Assembly: GCA_022709755.1 (NCBI GenBank)
Contig: JAKLIF010000010.1
Location: 1-64,000 of the forward strand
Length of the DNA stretch: 64,000 nucleotides
Source: Elusimicrobiota bacterium
GTDB taxonomy: Bacteria; Elusimicrobiota; Elusimicrobia; FEN-1173; JAKLIF01
Direction of reading: 5' to 3'
This document shows, in pieces, positions 7,840 to 17,275 of the stretch. A program made the position numbers and the translations under genes. Within the stretch, counting starts at the first letter, position 1. Every line of letters starts with the position of its first letter. A model generated the notes under the pieces. The model was not told the origin of the DNA. It saw only the letters and a list, made by a program, of their open reading frames with translations, and made no database searches.

Positions 7840-8637
7840 ATGGATTGGATGACTTTTCTCGGTTTTTTCTTCGGCATGGTCCTCATCATCATGGGTATCG
7901 CCCAAGAGGGCAGCCATTATTCGATGGGTCCGATCTTCGCCTTTTTCGACATCCCCTCCATCCTGATCACCTTCGGCGGATCCATCGCCTCGACGCTCAT
8001 CAATTATCCCCTGACGCAGGTGGCCAAGACGTTCACCGTGGCGAAAAAAGTATTCGCGGAGCCCGACGAAGACACCTCCTCGCTGGTCGGCCAGTTCGTC
8101 TCCCTGTCCCAGAAAGCCAAACGGGACGGTTTTCTGGCCCTGGAATCCGACGTGCGCGCATTGGACAACGATTTCATGAAACGCGCCGTCCAATTGGTCA
8201 TCGACGGACAGGACGCCGAGTTCATCCGGCAGACGCTGGAGACCGAGATCACCTTCATCTCGGAACGGCACAAGATCGGGCAGGAGATCTTCAACGCCAT
8301 GTCCAACTATTTCCCTGCTTTCGGTATGATCGGGACCATCATCGGTCTCGTGAAGATGTTGCGCGTAATGGAAGACCCGACCCAGATCGCGGCGGGGATG
8401 GCCGTCGCCCTGTTGACCACTTTCTACGGTCTGGTCGTGGGGTATCTGATCTGCCTTCCCATCGCCGGAAAATTGAAACGCCGCTCCGAAACGGAATTGG
8501 TCATCAAAGAGATCATCATCCGGGGAGTCCTGCTCCTTCAAACGGGAACCACGCCCTCTCTGGTGGAAGCGAATCTGCAAGCCTATCTTGAACCCCGCTT
8601 AAGGAAGATGGCCGCCCAGCCGTTACCGACCCGATAA
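7840..8637 (+). CDS. motA: Flagellar-type stator protein MotA
   Basis: 265 residues, with four membrane segments. The two conserved prolines of the channel are present (P159 in YFPAFGMIGT and P207 in ICLPIAGK), as is the charged cytoplasmic loop (RDGFLALE, R95 and E102) that contacts FliG in flagellar motors. A good RBS (cggagg) precedes the ATG. MotA forms a pentamer around a MotB dimer in the inner membrane and conducts ions. MotB follows 3 bases downstream, but it lacks the ion-binding residue (see there). Confidence 0.92.
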   Translation: MDWMTFLGFFFGMVLIIMGIAQEGSHYSMGPIFAFFDIPSILITFGGSIASTLINYPLTQVAKTFTVAKKVFAEPDEDTSSLVGQFVSLSQKAKRDGFLALESDVRALDNDFMKRAVQLVIDGQDAEFIRQTLETEITFISERHKIGQEIFNAMSNYFPAFGMIGTIIGLVKMLRVMEDPTQIAAGMAVALLTTFYGLVVGYLICLPIAGKLKRRSETELVIKEIIIRGVLLLQTGTTPSLVEANLQAYLEPRLRKMAAQPLPTR

Positions 8638-8640
8638 TCC

Positions 8641-9381
8641 ATGGCCATACGAAAAGCGCGGGGAGACGAAGGCCCCAAAGCCAGTTGGATGCTGTCTTAC
8701 GGCTGCCTCATGACGCAGCTGCTCGTCTTCTTCGTCATGCTCTTCGCCCTGGCCAACAAGACCACTGAATACCAATTGACGTCCATCAAGAAACGGGTGG
8801 ACAGCTATATCGTCCAGAAAAATCTGCAGGACGTCGTCCGGACGGATTACACCCGGAAGGAACGGGGGCTCGTCATTTCCCTGGGCGACAAACTGATGTT
8901 CGAATCCGGGAAGGCCGAGATCAACAACCAGGCCATGGACATCATCAAAGACATCGCCAAGGTCTTCCGGGAAGACGCGGAGGGACGCCCCTATCCCAAC
9001 CGGGTCAGCGTCGAAGGACACACGGACAACGTGCGCGTCAGGACGGATTCCCCTTTTGCGACCAACTGGGAACTTTCCAGCGCCCGGGCCACCAACATCA
9101 CCCGGTTCCTGGTGGAAGGATTGGATTTCCAGCCGGAACGGTTATCCTCGTCCGGATACGCCGAATGGTGGCCGTCGCCCGTCAACTATCAGGACATCGC
9201 CGAAAAAGAGCGCCTCTCCATGAAACCGAAGGACGTGGTCCTGCACGCCAACAGCTCCCCCGAAAAGCAGGCCCGGAACCGCCGGGTGGACATCGTCATC
9301 CACCGCCTGGAGATGGATGAGATGCAGCAGTGGCGGGAAGAACTGATGAAAACTGTTTCAAAAGTCGTCGGAAAAAGGTAG
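8641..9381 (+). CDS. motB: MotB-like protein lacking the ion-binding Asp
   Basis: 246 residues: short cytoplasmic tail, one membrane helix (about 16-36) and a C-terminal OmpA-like peptidoglycan-binding domain (VSVEGHTDNVR, NWELSSARA). In MotB/PomB/TolR-type proteins the helix starts W-x-x-(T/S)-(Y/F)-x-D, where Asp carries the proton or sodium. Here the helix begins WMLSYGCLMTQLL, with Cys22 (tgc, seen in the DNA) in the Asp position and no replacement acidic residue in the helix. The rest of the family pattern is kept, so it is not an obviously decaying gene. Rotation powered the usual way seems impossible unless another residue substitutes. Confidence 0.88.
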   Translation: MAIRKARGDEGPKASWMLSYGCLMTQLLVFFVMLFALANKTTEYQLTSIKKRVDSYIVQKNLQDVVRTDYTRKERGLVISLGDKLMFESGKAEINNQAMDIIKDIAKVFREDAEGRPYPNRVSVEGHTDNVRVRTDSPFATNWELSSARATNITRFLVEGLDFQPERLSSSGYAEWWPSPVNYQDIAEKERLSMKPKDVVLHANSSPEKQARNRRVDIVIHRLEMDEMQQWREELMKTVSKVVGKR

Positions 9382-9537
9382 AATGTTCCGGAATCACAGT
9401 TGATTTGAGCCCCGCAGCACGGCCTCGTCGTTTCGTGATTCAGACTCAACAAAAACAACGTATTTTTCTGCGACCCGCCATATCCATGGCAGGCGCATAG
9501 AGACATCACCACCAATCACTTCGAAAAGGAGAAACAT

Positions 9538-12276
9538 ATGGGCAAAAAGTACATTTATTCTTTCGGCGGCGGGAAGGCGGACGGGAACGAGAGCATGAAG
9601 AACCTGCTGGGCGGCAAAGGAGCCAACCTGGCGGAAATGGCCGGACATCCGAACCTGAGGCTGCCGGTGCCGCCGGGCTTCACCATCACGACCGAGGTCT
9701 GCACCTATTATTACCAGAACAAGAAATCCTATCCGCGCGAGGTCAAAGAGGGACTGAAGACCGCCATGGAACGCGTCGAGAAACTCATGGGGAAGGGGTT
9801 CGGCAACACGGAGAACCCGCTCCTCGTCTCCGTCCGATCCGGAGCCCGCAAATCCATGCCGGGAATGATGGAGACCATCCTGAACGTCGGGTTGACCGAA
9901 AAGACGATCCCGGGAATGATCAAGCAGACCGGCGGGAACGAACGCTTCGTCTATGACGCCTATCGGCGCCTCATCATGATGTATTCCGACGTGGTGATGG
10001 AAAAAGCCGCCGGCATCGAGCCCAAAGACGAGATGGGCATCCGGAAACAGTTGGATCGCATTTTGGAGGAGAAGAAAAAGTCCAAGGGCGTCCAGAGCGA
10101 CACGGACCTGACCGCCAAGGACCTGAAAGAACTCTGTGGAATCTTCAAGAGCAGGATCCGGGAGGTATTGGGAAAAGAGTTCCCCGACGACCACATGGCC
10201 CAACTCTGGGGATCGATCGGAGCGGTGTTCGCCTCCTGGAACGGGAAGCGCGCCATCTCCTATCGCCGCATCGAGAACATCCCCGACGAATGGGGCACCG
10301 CCGTCACCGTGCAGACCATGGTGTTCGGGAACATGGGGAACGACTGCGCCACCGGCGTGGCCTTCACCCGCAACCCCGGCAACGGAGAGAACCATTTCTA
10401 CGGCGAATATCTGACCAACGCCCAGGGAGAGGACGTGGTAGCGGGAATCAGGACACCGGCCCCCATCAATTCCTATTCCCAGAGCGAACACAACAAGGAC
10501 CTGACCACCCTCCAACAGGGGATGCCGTCCTTATACAAGGAACTCGATACCATCCAACAGCGTCTGGAGAAACATTATCGGGACATGCTGGACATCGAAT
10601 TCACCATCGAAAAGAGCCGCCTGTTCATGCTTCAGTGCCGCGTCGGAAAACGCAACGGGCCGGCCGCCGTGAGGATGGCCGTCGACATGGTCCAGGAAAA
10701 ATTCATCACCAAGGAGATGGCGGTCTCGAGAGTGACGCCGTCCCAGTTGGACGAACTGTTGCATCCCGTGCTGGACCCGAAAGTGGAGAAAGAAAGGAAA
10801 CCGCTGGCGAAGGGATTGCCGGCGGGACCCGGCGCCGCCGCGGGAGCCATCGTGTTCTCGGCCGCCGAGGCCGTCAAGTGGGCCGCCGAAGGTAAAAAAG
10901 TCATCCTGGTCCGCGAAGAAACGAACCCGGAAGACGTAGAAGGGATGCGCGCCGCTCAGGCCATCCTCACCGCCCGCGGCGGAATGACCAGCCACGCCGC
11001 CCTGGTCGCCCGGGGATGGGGTAAATGCTGCATCGTGGGATGCAGTGCCCTCCACATCGACCATTCGACGAAACAGTTGACCGTCGCCGGAAAGACCTAC
11101 AATGAAGGCGACATGATCACGCTGAACGGTACCAAGGGATACGTCTACGAAGGGTCGCTCCCGATGCTGGACGCCAGCGAATCCAACGAACTGTTGGAAT
11201 CGTTCCTGAAAATGGCCGACGGCATCCGGAAACTGGGGGTTCGCACCAACGCGGAGACCCCCGAAGACGCCCGCCGCGCGCGGAAGTTCGGCGCCGAAGG
11301 GATCGGGTTGTTCCGCATCGAGCACATGTTCTACGGCAAAGGATCCGATCAGCCGCTGTTCAAGCTCCGGAAGATGATCGTCTCCAAGACGGTCGAGGAA
11401 CGGCGGGCCGCGCTGGACGAGTTGTTCCCGCACGTGAAATCAGACATCAAGGGGACGCTGGAGGCCATGGAGGGATTCCCGGTCACCATCCGGCTCATCG
11501 ACCCCCCGCTGCACGAATTCGTGCCCCATCAGGAAGAGAAACTAAAGGAACTGGCCGCGAGCCTGAACATCAGTCTGGAACAACTGGAAGGACGCGCGTC
11601 GTCCCTCAAGGAATCCAACCCGATGATGGGACACCGCGGAGTGCGGTTGGGCGTGACCTATCCGGAAGTGACGGAGATGCAGGTGCGCGCCATCCTCGAA
11701 GCCGCGGCGGAATTGACCAAGGACGGGAAGAAAGTCCATCCCGAGATCATGATCCCCGTGGTCTGCACTGAAAAGGAACTGACTCATCAGTTCGCTCTCA
11801 TCCGCAAGGTGACTCAGGAAGTCCTGGCCAAATACAAGCTCGGCAAGATCCCCCATATGATCGGGACCATGATCGAGATCCCACGGGCGGCACTCCAAGC
11901 CGGGAAGATCGCCGAAGTCGCGGAATTCTTCTCGTTCGGCACGAACGACCTCACCCAGATGGGTTTCGGGTTCTCCCGGGACGACATCGGTGGTTTCCTG
12001 CAGGACTACATCGCCAAAGGGATCCTGCCCGAAGACCCGTTCCAATCGATCGACATCGATGGGATCGGAGAACTCATCAAGATCGGCATCGAACGCGGTC
12101 GGAAGACGCGCAAGAACCTCAAGGTGGGCATCTGCGGCGAGCATGGCGGAGAACCCGCCAGCGTGAAGTTCTGCCACAGAGTCGGGATGAACTATGTGTC
12201 CTGCAGCCCGTTCCGGGTTCCGATTGCCCGGCTGGCCGCGGCGCAGGCCGTTCTGGAAGAGAAGAAAAAGAAATAG
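9538..12276 (+). CDS. ppdK: Pyruvate, phosphate dikinase
   Basis: A 912-residue cytoplasmic enzyme interconverting pyruvate + ATP + Pi and PEP + AMP + PPi; full length for the family. N-terminal ATP-grasp domain begins GGKGANLAEM. The swivelling His is in GGMTSHAALVARG (about H486), and the C-terminal TIM barrel ends with CSPFRVPIARLAAAQ (Cys about 889). A strong RBS (aaaggag) precedes the ATG. Transcribed alone, with a terminator directly behind. PPi-dependent PPDK is common in anaerobes with PPi-linked glycolysis; its direction in this organism cannot be told from here. Confidence 0.97.
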   Translation: MGKKYIYSFGGGKADGNESMKNLLGGKGANLAEMAGHPNLRLPVPPGFTITTEVCTYYYQNKKSYPREVKEGLKTAMERVEKLMGKGFGNTENPLLVSVRSGARKSMPGMMETILNVGLTEKTIPGMIKQTGGNERFVYDAYRRLIMMYSDVVMEKAAGIEPKDEMGIRKQLDRILEEKKKSKGVQSDTDLTAKDLKELCGIFKSRIREVLGKEFPDDHMAQLWGSIGAVFASWNGKRAISYRRIENIPDEWGTAVTVQTMVFGNMGNDCATGVAFTRNPGNGENHFYGEYLTNAQGEDVVAGIRTPAPINSYSQSEHNKDLTTLQQGMPSLYKELDTIQQRLEKHYRDMLDIEFTIEKSRLFMLQCRVGKRNGPAAVRMAVDMVQEKFITKEMAVSRVTPSQLDELLHPVLDPKVEKERKPLAKGLPAGPGAAAGAIVFSAAEAVKWAAEGKKVILVREETNPEDVEGMRAAQAILTARGGMTSHAALVARGWGKCCIVGCSALHIDHSTKQLTVAGKTYNEGDMITLNGTKGYVYEGSLPMLDASESNELLESFLKMADGIRKLGVRTNAETPEDARRARKFGAEGIGLFRIEHMFYGKGSDQPLFKLRKMIVSKTVEERRAALDELFPHVKSDIKGTLEAMEGFPVTIRLIDPPLHEFVPHQEEKLKELAASLNISLEQLEGRASSLKESNPMMGHRGVRLGVTYPEVTEMQVRAILEAAAELTKDGKKVHPEIMIPVVCTEKELTHQFALIRKVTQEVLAKYKLGKIPHMIGTMIEIPRAALQAGKIAEVAEFFSFGTNDLTQMGFGFSRDDIGGFLQDYIAKGILPEDPFQSIDIDGIGELIKIGIERGRKTRKNLKVGICGEHGGEPASVKFCHRVGMNYVSCSPFRVPIARLAAAQAVLEEKKKK

Positions 12277-12290
12277 TCCGTCGCTTTTAA

Positions 12291-12336
12291 AAATAGCCCG
12301 TCCCTGCACGATTCGTGCGGAGGCGGGTTATTTTTT
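12291..12336 (+). terminator. Rho-independent terminator of ppdK
   Basis: Outer stem aaatagcccg pairs with cgggttattt (one G-U), inner stem gcacg/cgtgc, followed by T6. It lies 15 bases after the ppdK stop. Confidence 0.8.
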
Positions 12337-12397
12337 GTACCTTCGGGACTCCTCAATGACGGCCTCCCGATTGACCTGCTCCTTCATCGGGAAAACG

Positions 12398-13363
12398 TCA
12401 TCGTTTCGATTCGACGGCGGCCCAACCCAGAGAAACCAAGAACTGATGGACTTCTTGCGCCAGCCGTTTATTGCCGAACCGGTTGAAGTGGCCGTCGACG
12501 AAACGGTATTTGGAATCGTCGTAGGTCATGGAAAATTCCTGCTGGTAATAGGGGACTCGGTATTTCACGCAGAGTTCCCGGGCGAACTCGCGATCCGGCC
12601 GCGACGGGTCCACCATCACGAAGGCACAGCGGGCCGGATGGCTCCGGATGTCGTCCACTAACTCCCGGAAATAATCCTCGTAGACCCGCCGGGCCTGGTC
12701 CCAGGTGACTTCGTTCTCCACGTTGGTCATAGTTTTGTTATACACCTTATTGATGACCGGCCTCAAAGCACTGCTCTGAGCCGCCCAGTCAGACAACGCG
12801 ATCATCGGGGGGGCATAACCGATCGTCTTTTGTTTCATCACCGAGACCGCCGAACTCCGAACATCGTCTTCCCCATAGACGATGAGGACATCGTAATGAG
12901 GGGGATATCGCCCTATCTTCCGATACACCTCGGCATGACGATCGATGGAGGTTCCGGGTTGTCCGAAATTGATCACCCCATGCTCTCCCTTGAACCGGCC
13001 GCCATTGAACAGAAGCTGAAGATAGACCGCAAAGGTCTCGGTTTCCGGGACGCCCCAGGAAAAAGCGAACGAATCGCCCAGGCACATGATGTATTTCTTG
13101 TCCGCATCCTGTTTTCGGTCCGGATCATAGGTCAGCCGATTACCGACAATCCGTTGTTCCTCCCACGGTCTCGTCCCGGAGACGATCCCCAATGTTTCCT
13201 GTGGGCTGTCGTCCAAAAAATCGAAATGATGGAAGTACAGTTCCACCAAACCGGCGGCGGCAGCCAGGGACAGTCCACAGAAGCAGAGTCTCCAAAACCA
13301 CCTATTCCGGAAGAACCGGTTCAGCTTGGAGTGAAACCAATATAAGTATTGGGATATTCTCAT
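12398..13363 (-). CDS. Membrane-anchored SGNH-hydrolase-like protein (paralogue 1)
   Basis: About 321 residues from the ATG at 13363; an upstream in-frame TTG (13432) would add 23 residues with no clear merit. A membrane anchor (about 25-42) is followed by an SGNH/GDSL-like fold: block I CLGDSFAFSWG, an INFGQPGTS block II, and C-terminal DGHFNRFGNKRLA matching the catalytic D-x-x-H. The SGNH family includes esterases and polysaccharide O-acetyltransferases of the envelope. No acyltransferase partner is adjacent. Closest relative in the window is the gene at 17432-18391, which shares the ending (VDGHxxRFGNxR ... FLxSLGW). Confidence 0.75.
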   Translation of the reverse strand: MRISQYLYWFHSKLNRFFRNRWFWRLCFCGLSLAAAAGLVELYFHHFDFLDDSPQETLGIVSGTRPWEEQRIVGNRLTYDPDRKQDADKKYIMCLGDSFAFSWGVPETETFAVYLQLLFNGGRFKGEHGVINFGQPGTSIDRHAEVYRKIGRYPPHYDVLIVYGEDDVRSSAVSVMKQKTIGYAPPMIALSDWAAQSSALRPVINKVYNKTMTNVENEVTWDQARRVYEDYFRELVDDIRSHPARCAFVMVDPSRPDREFARELCVKYRVPYYQQEFSMTYDDSKYRFVDGHFNRFGNKRLAQEVHQFLVSLGWAAVESKR

Positions 13364-13390
13364 GGATGGGCAAAGGAAGCGGCCCTTGTC

Positions 13391-13465
13391 GGATGCAATC
13401 GGGTCCCGTTTTGCATCCGATGGACTTTCCAAACCGGTATTAGTAGAATTCTACAAAAATATACC
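13391..13465. promoter_or_regulatory. Divergent control region between SGNH gene and metH
   Basis: Contains an inverted repeat ggatgcaa/ttgcatcc (13391-13398, 13411-13418), a perfect 12-bp palindrome GTAGAATTCTAC (13443-13454) and a TATACC -10-like box (13460-13465) only 14 bases before the metH ATG. The palindrome could be an operator; a similar AGAATTCTT sequence lies just before the gene at 16985. metH has no visible Shine-Dalgarno. Confidence 0.35.
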
Positions 13466-13479
13466 TAAAATCATTCACA

Positions 13480-16400
13480 ATGAACAGGACACTGACAGAA
13501 CTTCTCAAGGAAAAGATACTCGTCTTGGACGGCGCCATGGGAACCGCCATCCACAAGCATCCGCTGACGGCGGACGATTTCGGCGGGACCGCCCATGAAG
13601 GATGCAACGAACATCTGGTCCTGACCCGACCCGACATCATTTCTTCCATCCATGAGGGATACCTGAAGGCCGGCGCCGACATCATCGAAACGGGGACCTT
13701 CGGCGCCACCCGCATCGTCCTCTCCGAATTCGATCTCCAGGACAAGACCCATCAAATCAACAAAGCGGCCGCCGAATTGGCCGGCGGGCTCTGCCGACGA
13801 TACGGCACCTCCGCCAAACCCCGGTTCGTGGCCGGGTCCATGGGACCGGGAACCAAATCCCTCTCCGTCACCGGGGGGATCCGCTTCGAGGATATCGTGG
13901 CCGCCTACCAGGAGCAGGCCGAAGGATTGATGGAGGGCGGGGTCCACGCGCTTTACCTGGAGACGGCCCAAGACACCCTGAATCTGAAAGCGGGTCTATT
14001 GGGCATCGACAAGACCTTCGCCAAATTGGGCCGGAAGGTCCCGGTGATGGTCTCCGCCACCATAGAACCGATGGGGACCATGCTGGCCGGCCAGGACGTG
14101 GAATCCCTCTATATTTCTCTGGAACACAAAGACCTCCTCAGCATCGGGATCAACTGCGCCACGGGCCCCGAATTCATGACGGACCATATCCGCACGCTCT
14201 CCGCCGTCTCGCGGTTCGCGATCTCCTGCATGCCCAACGCGGGACTGCCCGACGAAGAGGGGCGATACAACGAGACACCCGAGATGATCGTGAAAAAGCT
14301 GGAACGGTTCGTCGAGAACGGATGGCTGAACATCGTGGGAGGATGTTGCGGAACCCATTTCGAACACATCCGGCTCATGGCGGAGATGGTCGAAGGGAAA
14401 AAACCGCGCGTCCCCCCCCACGTCCGGAGGCACACCGTCTCCGGCATCGAATCACTCCTCCTGGAGGACGATAAACGGCCCGTGCTCGTCGGGGAAAGGA
14501 CCAATGTCATCGGGAGCCGACTCTTTAAAAAAATGATCGTCGAGGAAAAACTCGACGAGGCCTCCGAAGTGGCCCGGCGCCAGGCCCGGAACGGCGCCCA
14601 GATCATCGACGTCTGTTTGGCCAACCCCGACCGGGATGAAAAGTCCGATATGGACCGGTTCCTGTCCGTCTTGACGAAAAAAGTGAAGCTCCCCCTGATG
14701 ATCGATACGACGGACCCGGACGTCCTCGAGACGGCTCTCCGCAAGTGCATGGGGAAGTGCATCATCAACTCCATCAACCTGGAGGACGGCGAGGAACGGT
14801 TCCGGCGGGTGATCCCCCTTCAGAAGGATTTTGGGGCCATGGTGGTGGTGGGCTGCATCGACGAGGACAAACAGCACGGAATGGCCGTGGACCGGAAACG
14901 CAAGATCGCCATCGCCGCCCGGAGTTACGATCTATTGACTCAAAAATACGGGGTCGTCCCCGAGGACATCCTCTTCGACCTTTTGGTGTTCCCGATCGGG
15001 ACGGGCGACCCCAACTACATCGGATCCCCCCGGGAGACGATCGAGGCCATCCGCCAGGTCAAGCAAACATGGCCGCGCGTCAAGACGGTGCTGGGGATCA
15101 GCAACATCTCCTTCGGCCTGCCGGAAGCCGGAAGAGAGGTCATCAATGCGGTCTACCTTCACCATTGCGTGAGCGCCGGATTGGACCTGGCCATCGTCAA
15201 TTCGGAAAAACTGGCCCGATACATCTCCCTTTCCGACGAGGACAAGACACTGTCCGAAGGCCTCCTTTTCTCCACGCCGGACACCTATCAAAAATCCCTG
15301 GAAGCGTTCACGAACCACTTCAGGACCAAGGTCTCCGCGATCAAGTCCGATGCGCGCGCCCACCTGACTCCCCGGGAACGGACCTCGATGAACGTCGTGG
15401 AAGGATCGAAAGACGGGCTGGCCGAAGACCTGGCCGCCCTGCTCAAAACCATGTCCCCGCTGGAGATCGTCAACGGCCCCCTGATGGAGGGAATGGCCGA
15501 AGTGGGACGTCTTTTCAACGCCAACCAGATGATCGTCGCGGAAGTCCTGCAGAGCGCGGAGGTGATGAAAGCCGCCGTCACTCTATTGGAACCCCACATG
15601 ACCAAGGACGAAAGCGCCCACCGCGGGGTGTTCCTCCTGGCCACCGTCAAGGGCGACGTGCACGACATCGGGAAGAACCTCGTTCACATCATCCTTCACA
15701 ACAACGGATTCAAAGTCATCGATTTGGGGATCAAAGTGCCGACGGAAGACATCCTCAAGGCCGCCCAGGAACACAAACCGGACCTCATCGGCCTCTCGGG
15801 ACTATTGGTGAAATCCACCCTCCAGATGGCGACCACAGCCGAGGACCTGAAGAGCGCGGGGATCCGCGCACCCCTGCTCGTCGGGGGCGCCGCCTTGACC
15901 GAAAAGTTCACCGCCCTCAAGATCGCCTCTGTTTACGAAGGTCCCGTGGTCTATTGTAAAGACGCCATGACGGGCCTCGCTGCGGCGAACCATCTGCTGG
16001 ATGACGAAAAGCGGCCATCCTTCATGGAAAAACTCCGGGGGACACAGCTGAAGATCGGGGAAAACAAATCCGCGGAAGGGGCGAGAAAAACATCTTCCTC
16101 CGCGGAGAAGGAAACTCTCACCCCCGTGGACCAAGCCCCCCTCCCGCCCGACCTCAAGACCCATATTCTGAAAGATTTCGCCATCGACGAGATCTTCCGT
16201 TACATCAACCCCACCATGCTCTACGGAAAACATCTCGGACTGCGGGGGCAGATCTCGAAATTATTGGACGCCAACGACCCCCAAGCCGTCAAACTCCACA
16301 CGCAGGTGAAAGGCCTTCAAGAGGAGATCGTCCAAAAAGGACTGATCCGGCCGGCGGCTCTCTGGAAATTTTTCCCGGCCCAATCGGACGGGGACACCAT

Positions 16401-16935
16401 CCACATCTACGAGACCCCGTCGGAGAAAAAGCGTGTCGCCTCCTTCACATTCCCGCGCCAACCCGACGGGGAACGTCTCTGTCTGAGCGATTTCGTCCTC
16501 TCGACGGGGAGCGGACAGATGGATTATCTGGCCTTCTTCGTGGTGACCTGCGGGGGAGGGATCTCCTCTTTAGCGGCTCAGGACAGACAAACCGGCGATT
16601 ATCTCCGGTCCCATGTCCTTCAGGCCGTCGCCCTGGAAAGCGCCGAAGCCTTTGCCGAACTCCTTCATGGAAAGATCCGCTCCATGTGGGGCTTCGCGGA
16701 TCCGGACGGGATGACCCTCCAGGACAAATTCCAATCGAAATACCGGGGATCGCGGTTCAGCTTCGGATACCCGGCCTGCCCGGACCTTTCCGACCAAAAA
16801 AAATTGTTCGCACTCCTGAAACCGGAGGAATCCATCGGGGTCCGCCTGACCGAAAACGACATGATGGATCCGGAAGCCAGCGTATCGGCCATCGTCTTCC
16901 ACCATCCCCAAGCCCGTTATTTCAGCGTGACCTAA
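13480..16935 (+). CDS. metH: Cobalamin-dependent methionine synthase
   Basis: 1151 residues with all MetH modules in order: homocysteine/zinc domain (starts VLDGAMGTAI; zinc Cys in GINCATGP and GGCCGT), pterin-binding domain (VGERTNVIGSRLFK, about 340-600), cobalamin cap and B12 domain (KGDVHDIGKN, with the His ligand), and the C-terminal AdoMet reactivation domain (FSFGYPACPDL near the end). It transfers methyl from methyl-tetrahydrofolate to homocysteine. Being full length with a reactivation domain, it should be self-sufficient given a reductant. Single-gene transcription unit facing away from the SGNH gene. Confidence 0.97.
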   Translation: MNRTLTELLKEKILVLDGAMGTAIHKHPLTADDFGGTAHEGCNEHLVLTRPDIISSIHEGYLKAGADIIETGTFGATRIVLSEFDLQDKTHQINKAAAELAGGLCRRYGTSAKPRFVAGSMGPGTKSLSVTGGIRFEDIVAAYQEQAEGLMEGGVHALYLETAQDTLNLKAGLLGIDKTFAKLGRKVPVMVSATIEPMGTMLAGQDVESLYISLEHKDLLSIGINCATGPEFMTDHIRTLSAVSRFAISCMPNAGLPDEEGRYNETPEMIVKKLERFVENGWLNIVGGCCGTHFEHIRLMAEMVEGKKPRVPPHVRRHTVSGIESLLLEDDKRPVLVGERTNVIGSRLFKKMIVEEKLDEASEVARRQARNGAQIIDVCLANPDRDEKSDMDRFLSVLTKKVKLPLMIDTTDPDVLETALRKCMGKCIINSINLEDGEERFRRVIPLQKDFGAMVVVGCIDEDKQHGMAVDRKRKIAIAARSYDLLTQKYGVVPEDILFDLLVFPIGTGDPNYIGSPRETIEAIRQVKQTWPRVKTVLGISNISFGLPEAGREVINAVYLHHCVSAGLDLAIVNSEKLARYISLSDEDKTLSEGLLFSTPDTYQKSLEAFTNHFRTKVSAIKSDARAHLTPRERTSMNVVEGSKDGLAEDLAALLKTMSPLEIVNGPLMEGMAEVGRLFNANQMIVAEVLQSAEVMKAAVTLLEPHMTKDESAHRGVFLLATVKGDVHDIGKNLVHIILHNNGFKVIDLGIKVPTEDILKAAQEHKPDLIGLSGLLVKSTLQMATTAEDLKSAGIRAPLLVGGAALTEKFTALKIASVYEGPVVYCKDAMTGLAAANHLLDDEKRPSFMEKLRGTQLKIGENKSAEGARKTSSSAEKETLTPVDQAPLPPDLKTHILKDFAIDEIFRYINPTMLYGKHLGLRGQISKLLDANDPQAVKLHTQVKGLQEEIVQKGLIRPAALWKFFPAQSDGDTIHIYETPSEKKRVASFTFPRQPDGERLCLSDFVLSTGSGQMDYLAFFVVTCGGGISSLAAQDRQTGDYLRSHVLQAVALESAEAFAELLHGKIRSMWGFADPDGMTLQDKFQSKYRGSRFSFGYPACPDLSDQKKLFALLKPEESIGVRLTENDMMDPEASVSAIVFHHPQARYFSVT

Positions 16936-16984
16936 TGTTTTTCCCCGGGTTGACACGCCCCGGTGTATTTAGCAGAATTCTTCC

Positions 16985-17275
16985 ATGAGCAAAAAGAACA
17001 AACACCCGCAAAAACCACAGGCTGGCAAACCGGAACTGACGGCACCTTCCGGGCCGTTGATCTCCAAGAGAGGGAAGATCACGATCGGCATCGGGGTATT
17101 GGTCGTTGCGGTGGGGTTCTACGTTTTAAGTCTGACGGATCCGGCGGGGCAAAACTGGGCCAGCCATCTCTGCCCGTTCATGATCCTGGGTGGTTATGCG
17201 ATCATCGGGATCGGTATCATCCTTCCCGATCCGGAACCGGTCGTTGAAAATCAACCTCTTCCTAAACAATCCTGA
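16985..17275 (+). CDS. Small two-span membrane protein
   Basis: 96 residues: a Lys/Pro-rich cytoplasmic head (MSKKNKHPQKPQAGK), then two hydrophobic helices (ITIGIGVLVVAVGFYVLSL and LCPFMILGGYAIIGIGIIL) joined by TDPAGQNWAS. This pattern is seen in many small uncharacterised bacterial membrane proteins (DUF3098-like). The ATG is at 16985, preceded by AGAATTCTTCC. Its 3' end is duplicated 1.3 kb downstream (see repeat entries). No function can be given. Confidence 0.7.
   Translation: MSKKNKHPQKPQAGKPELTAPSGPLISKRGKITIGIGVLVVAVGFYVLSLTDPAGQNWASHLCPFMILGGYAIIGIGIILPDPEPVVENQPLPKQS

Noticed and set aside
7429-8580. Long minus-strand frame opposite motA
   Set aside because: His/Arg/Gly-rich shadow translation with no domain; motA is clear.
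10531-11433. Long open frame antisense to ppdK
   Set aside because: Shadow of a G+C-rich gene; ppdK is conserved across the same stretch.
14745-15959. Long plus-strand frame overlapping metH in another phase
   Set aside because: Arg/Pro/Gly-rich translation typical of an out-of-frame G+C-rich gene; metH is unambiguous.
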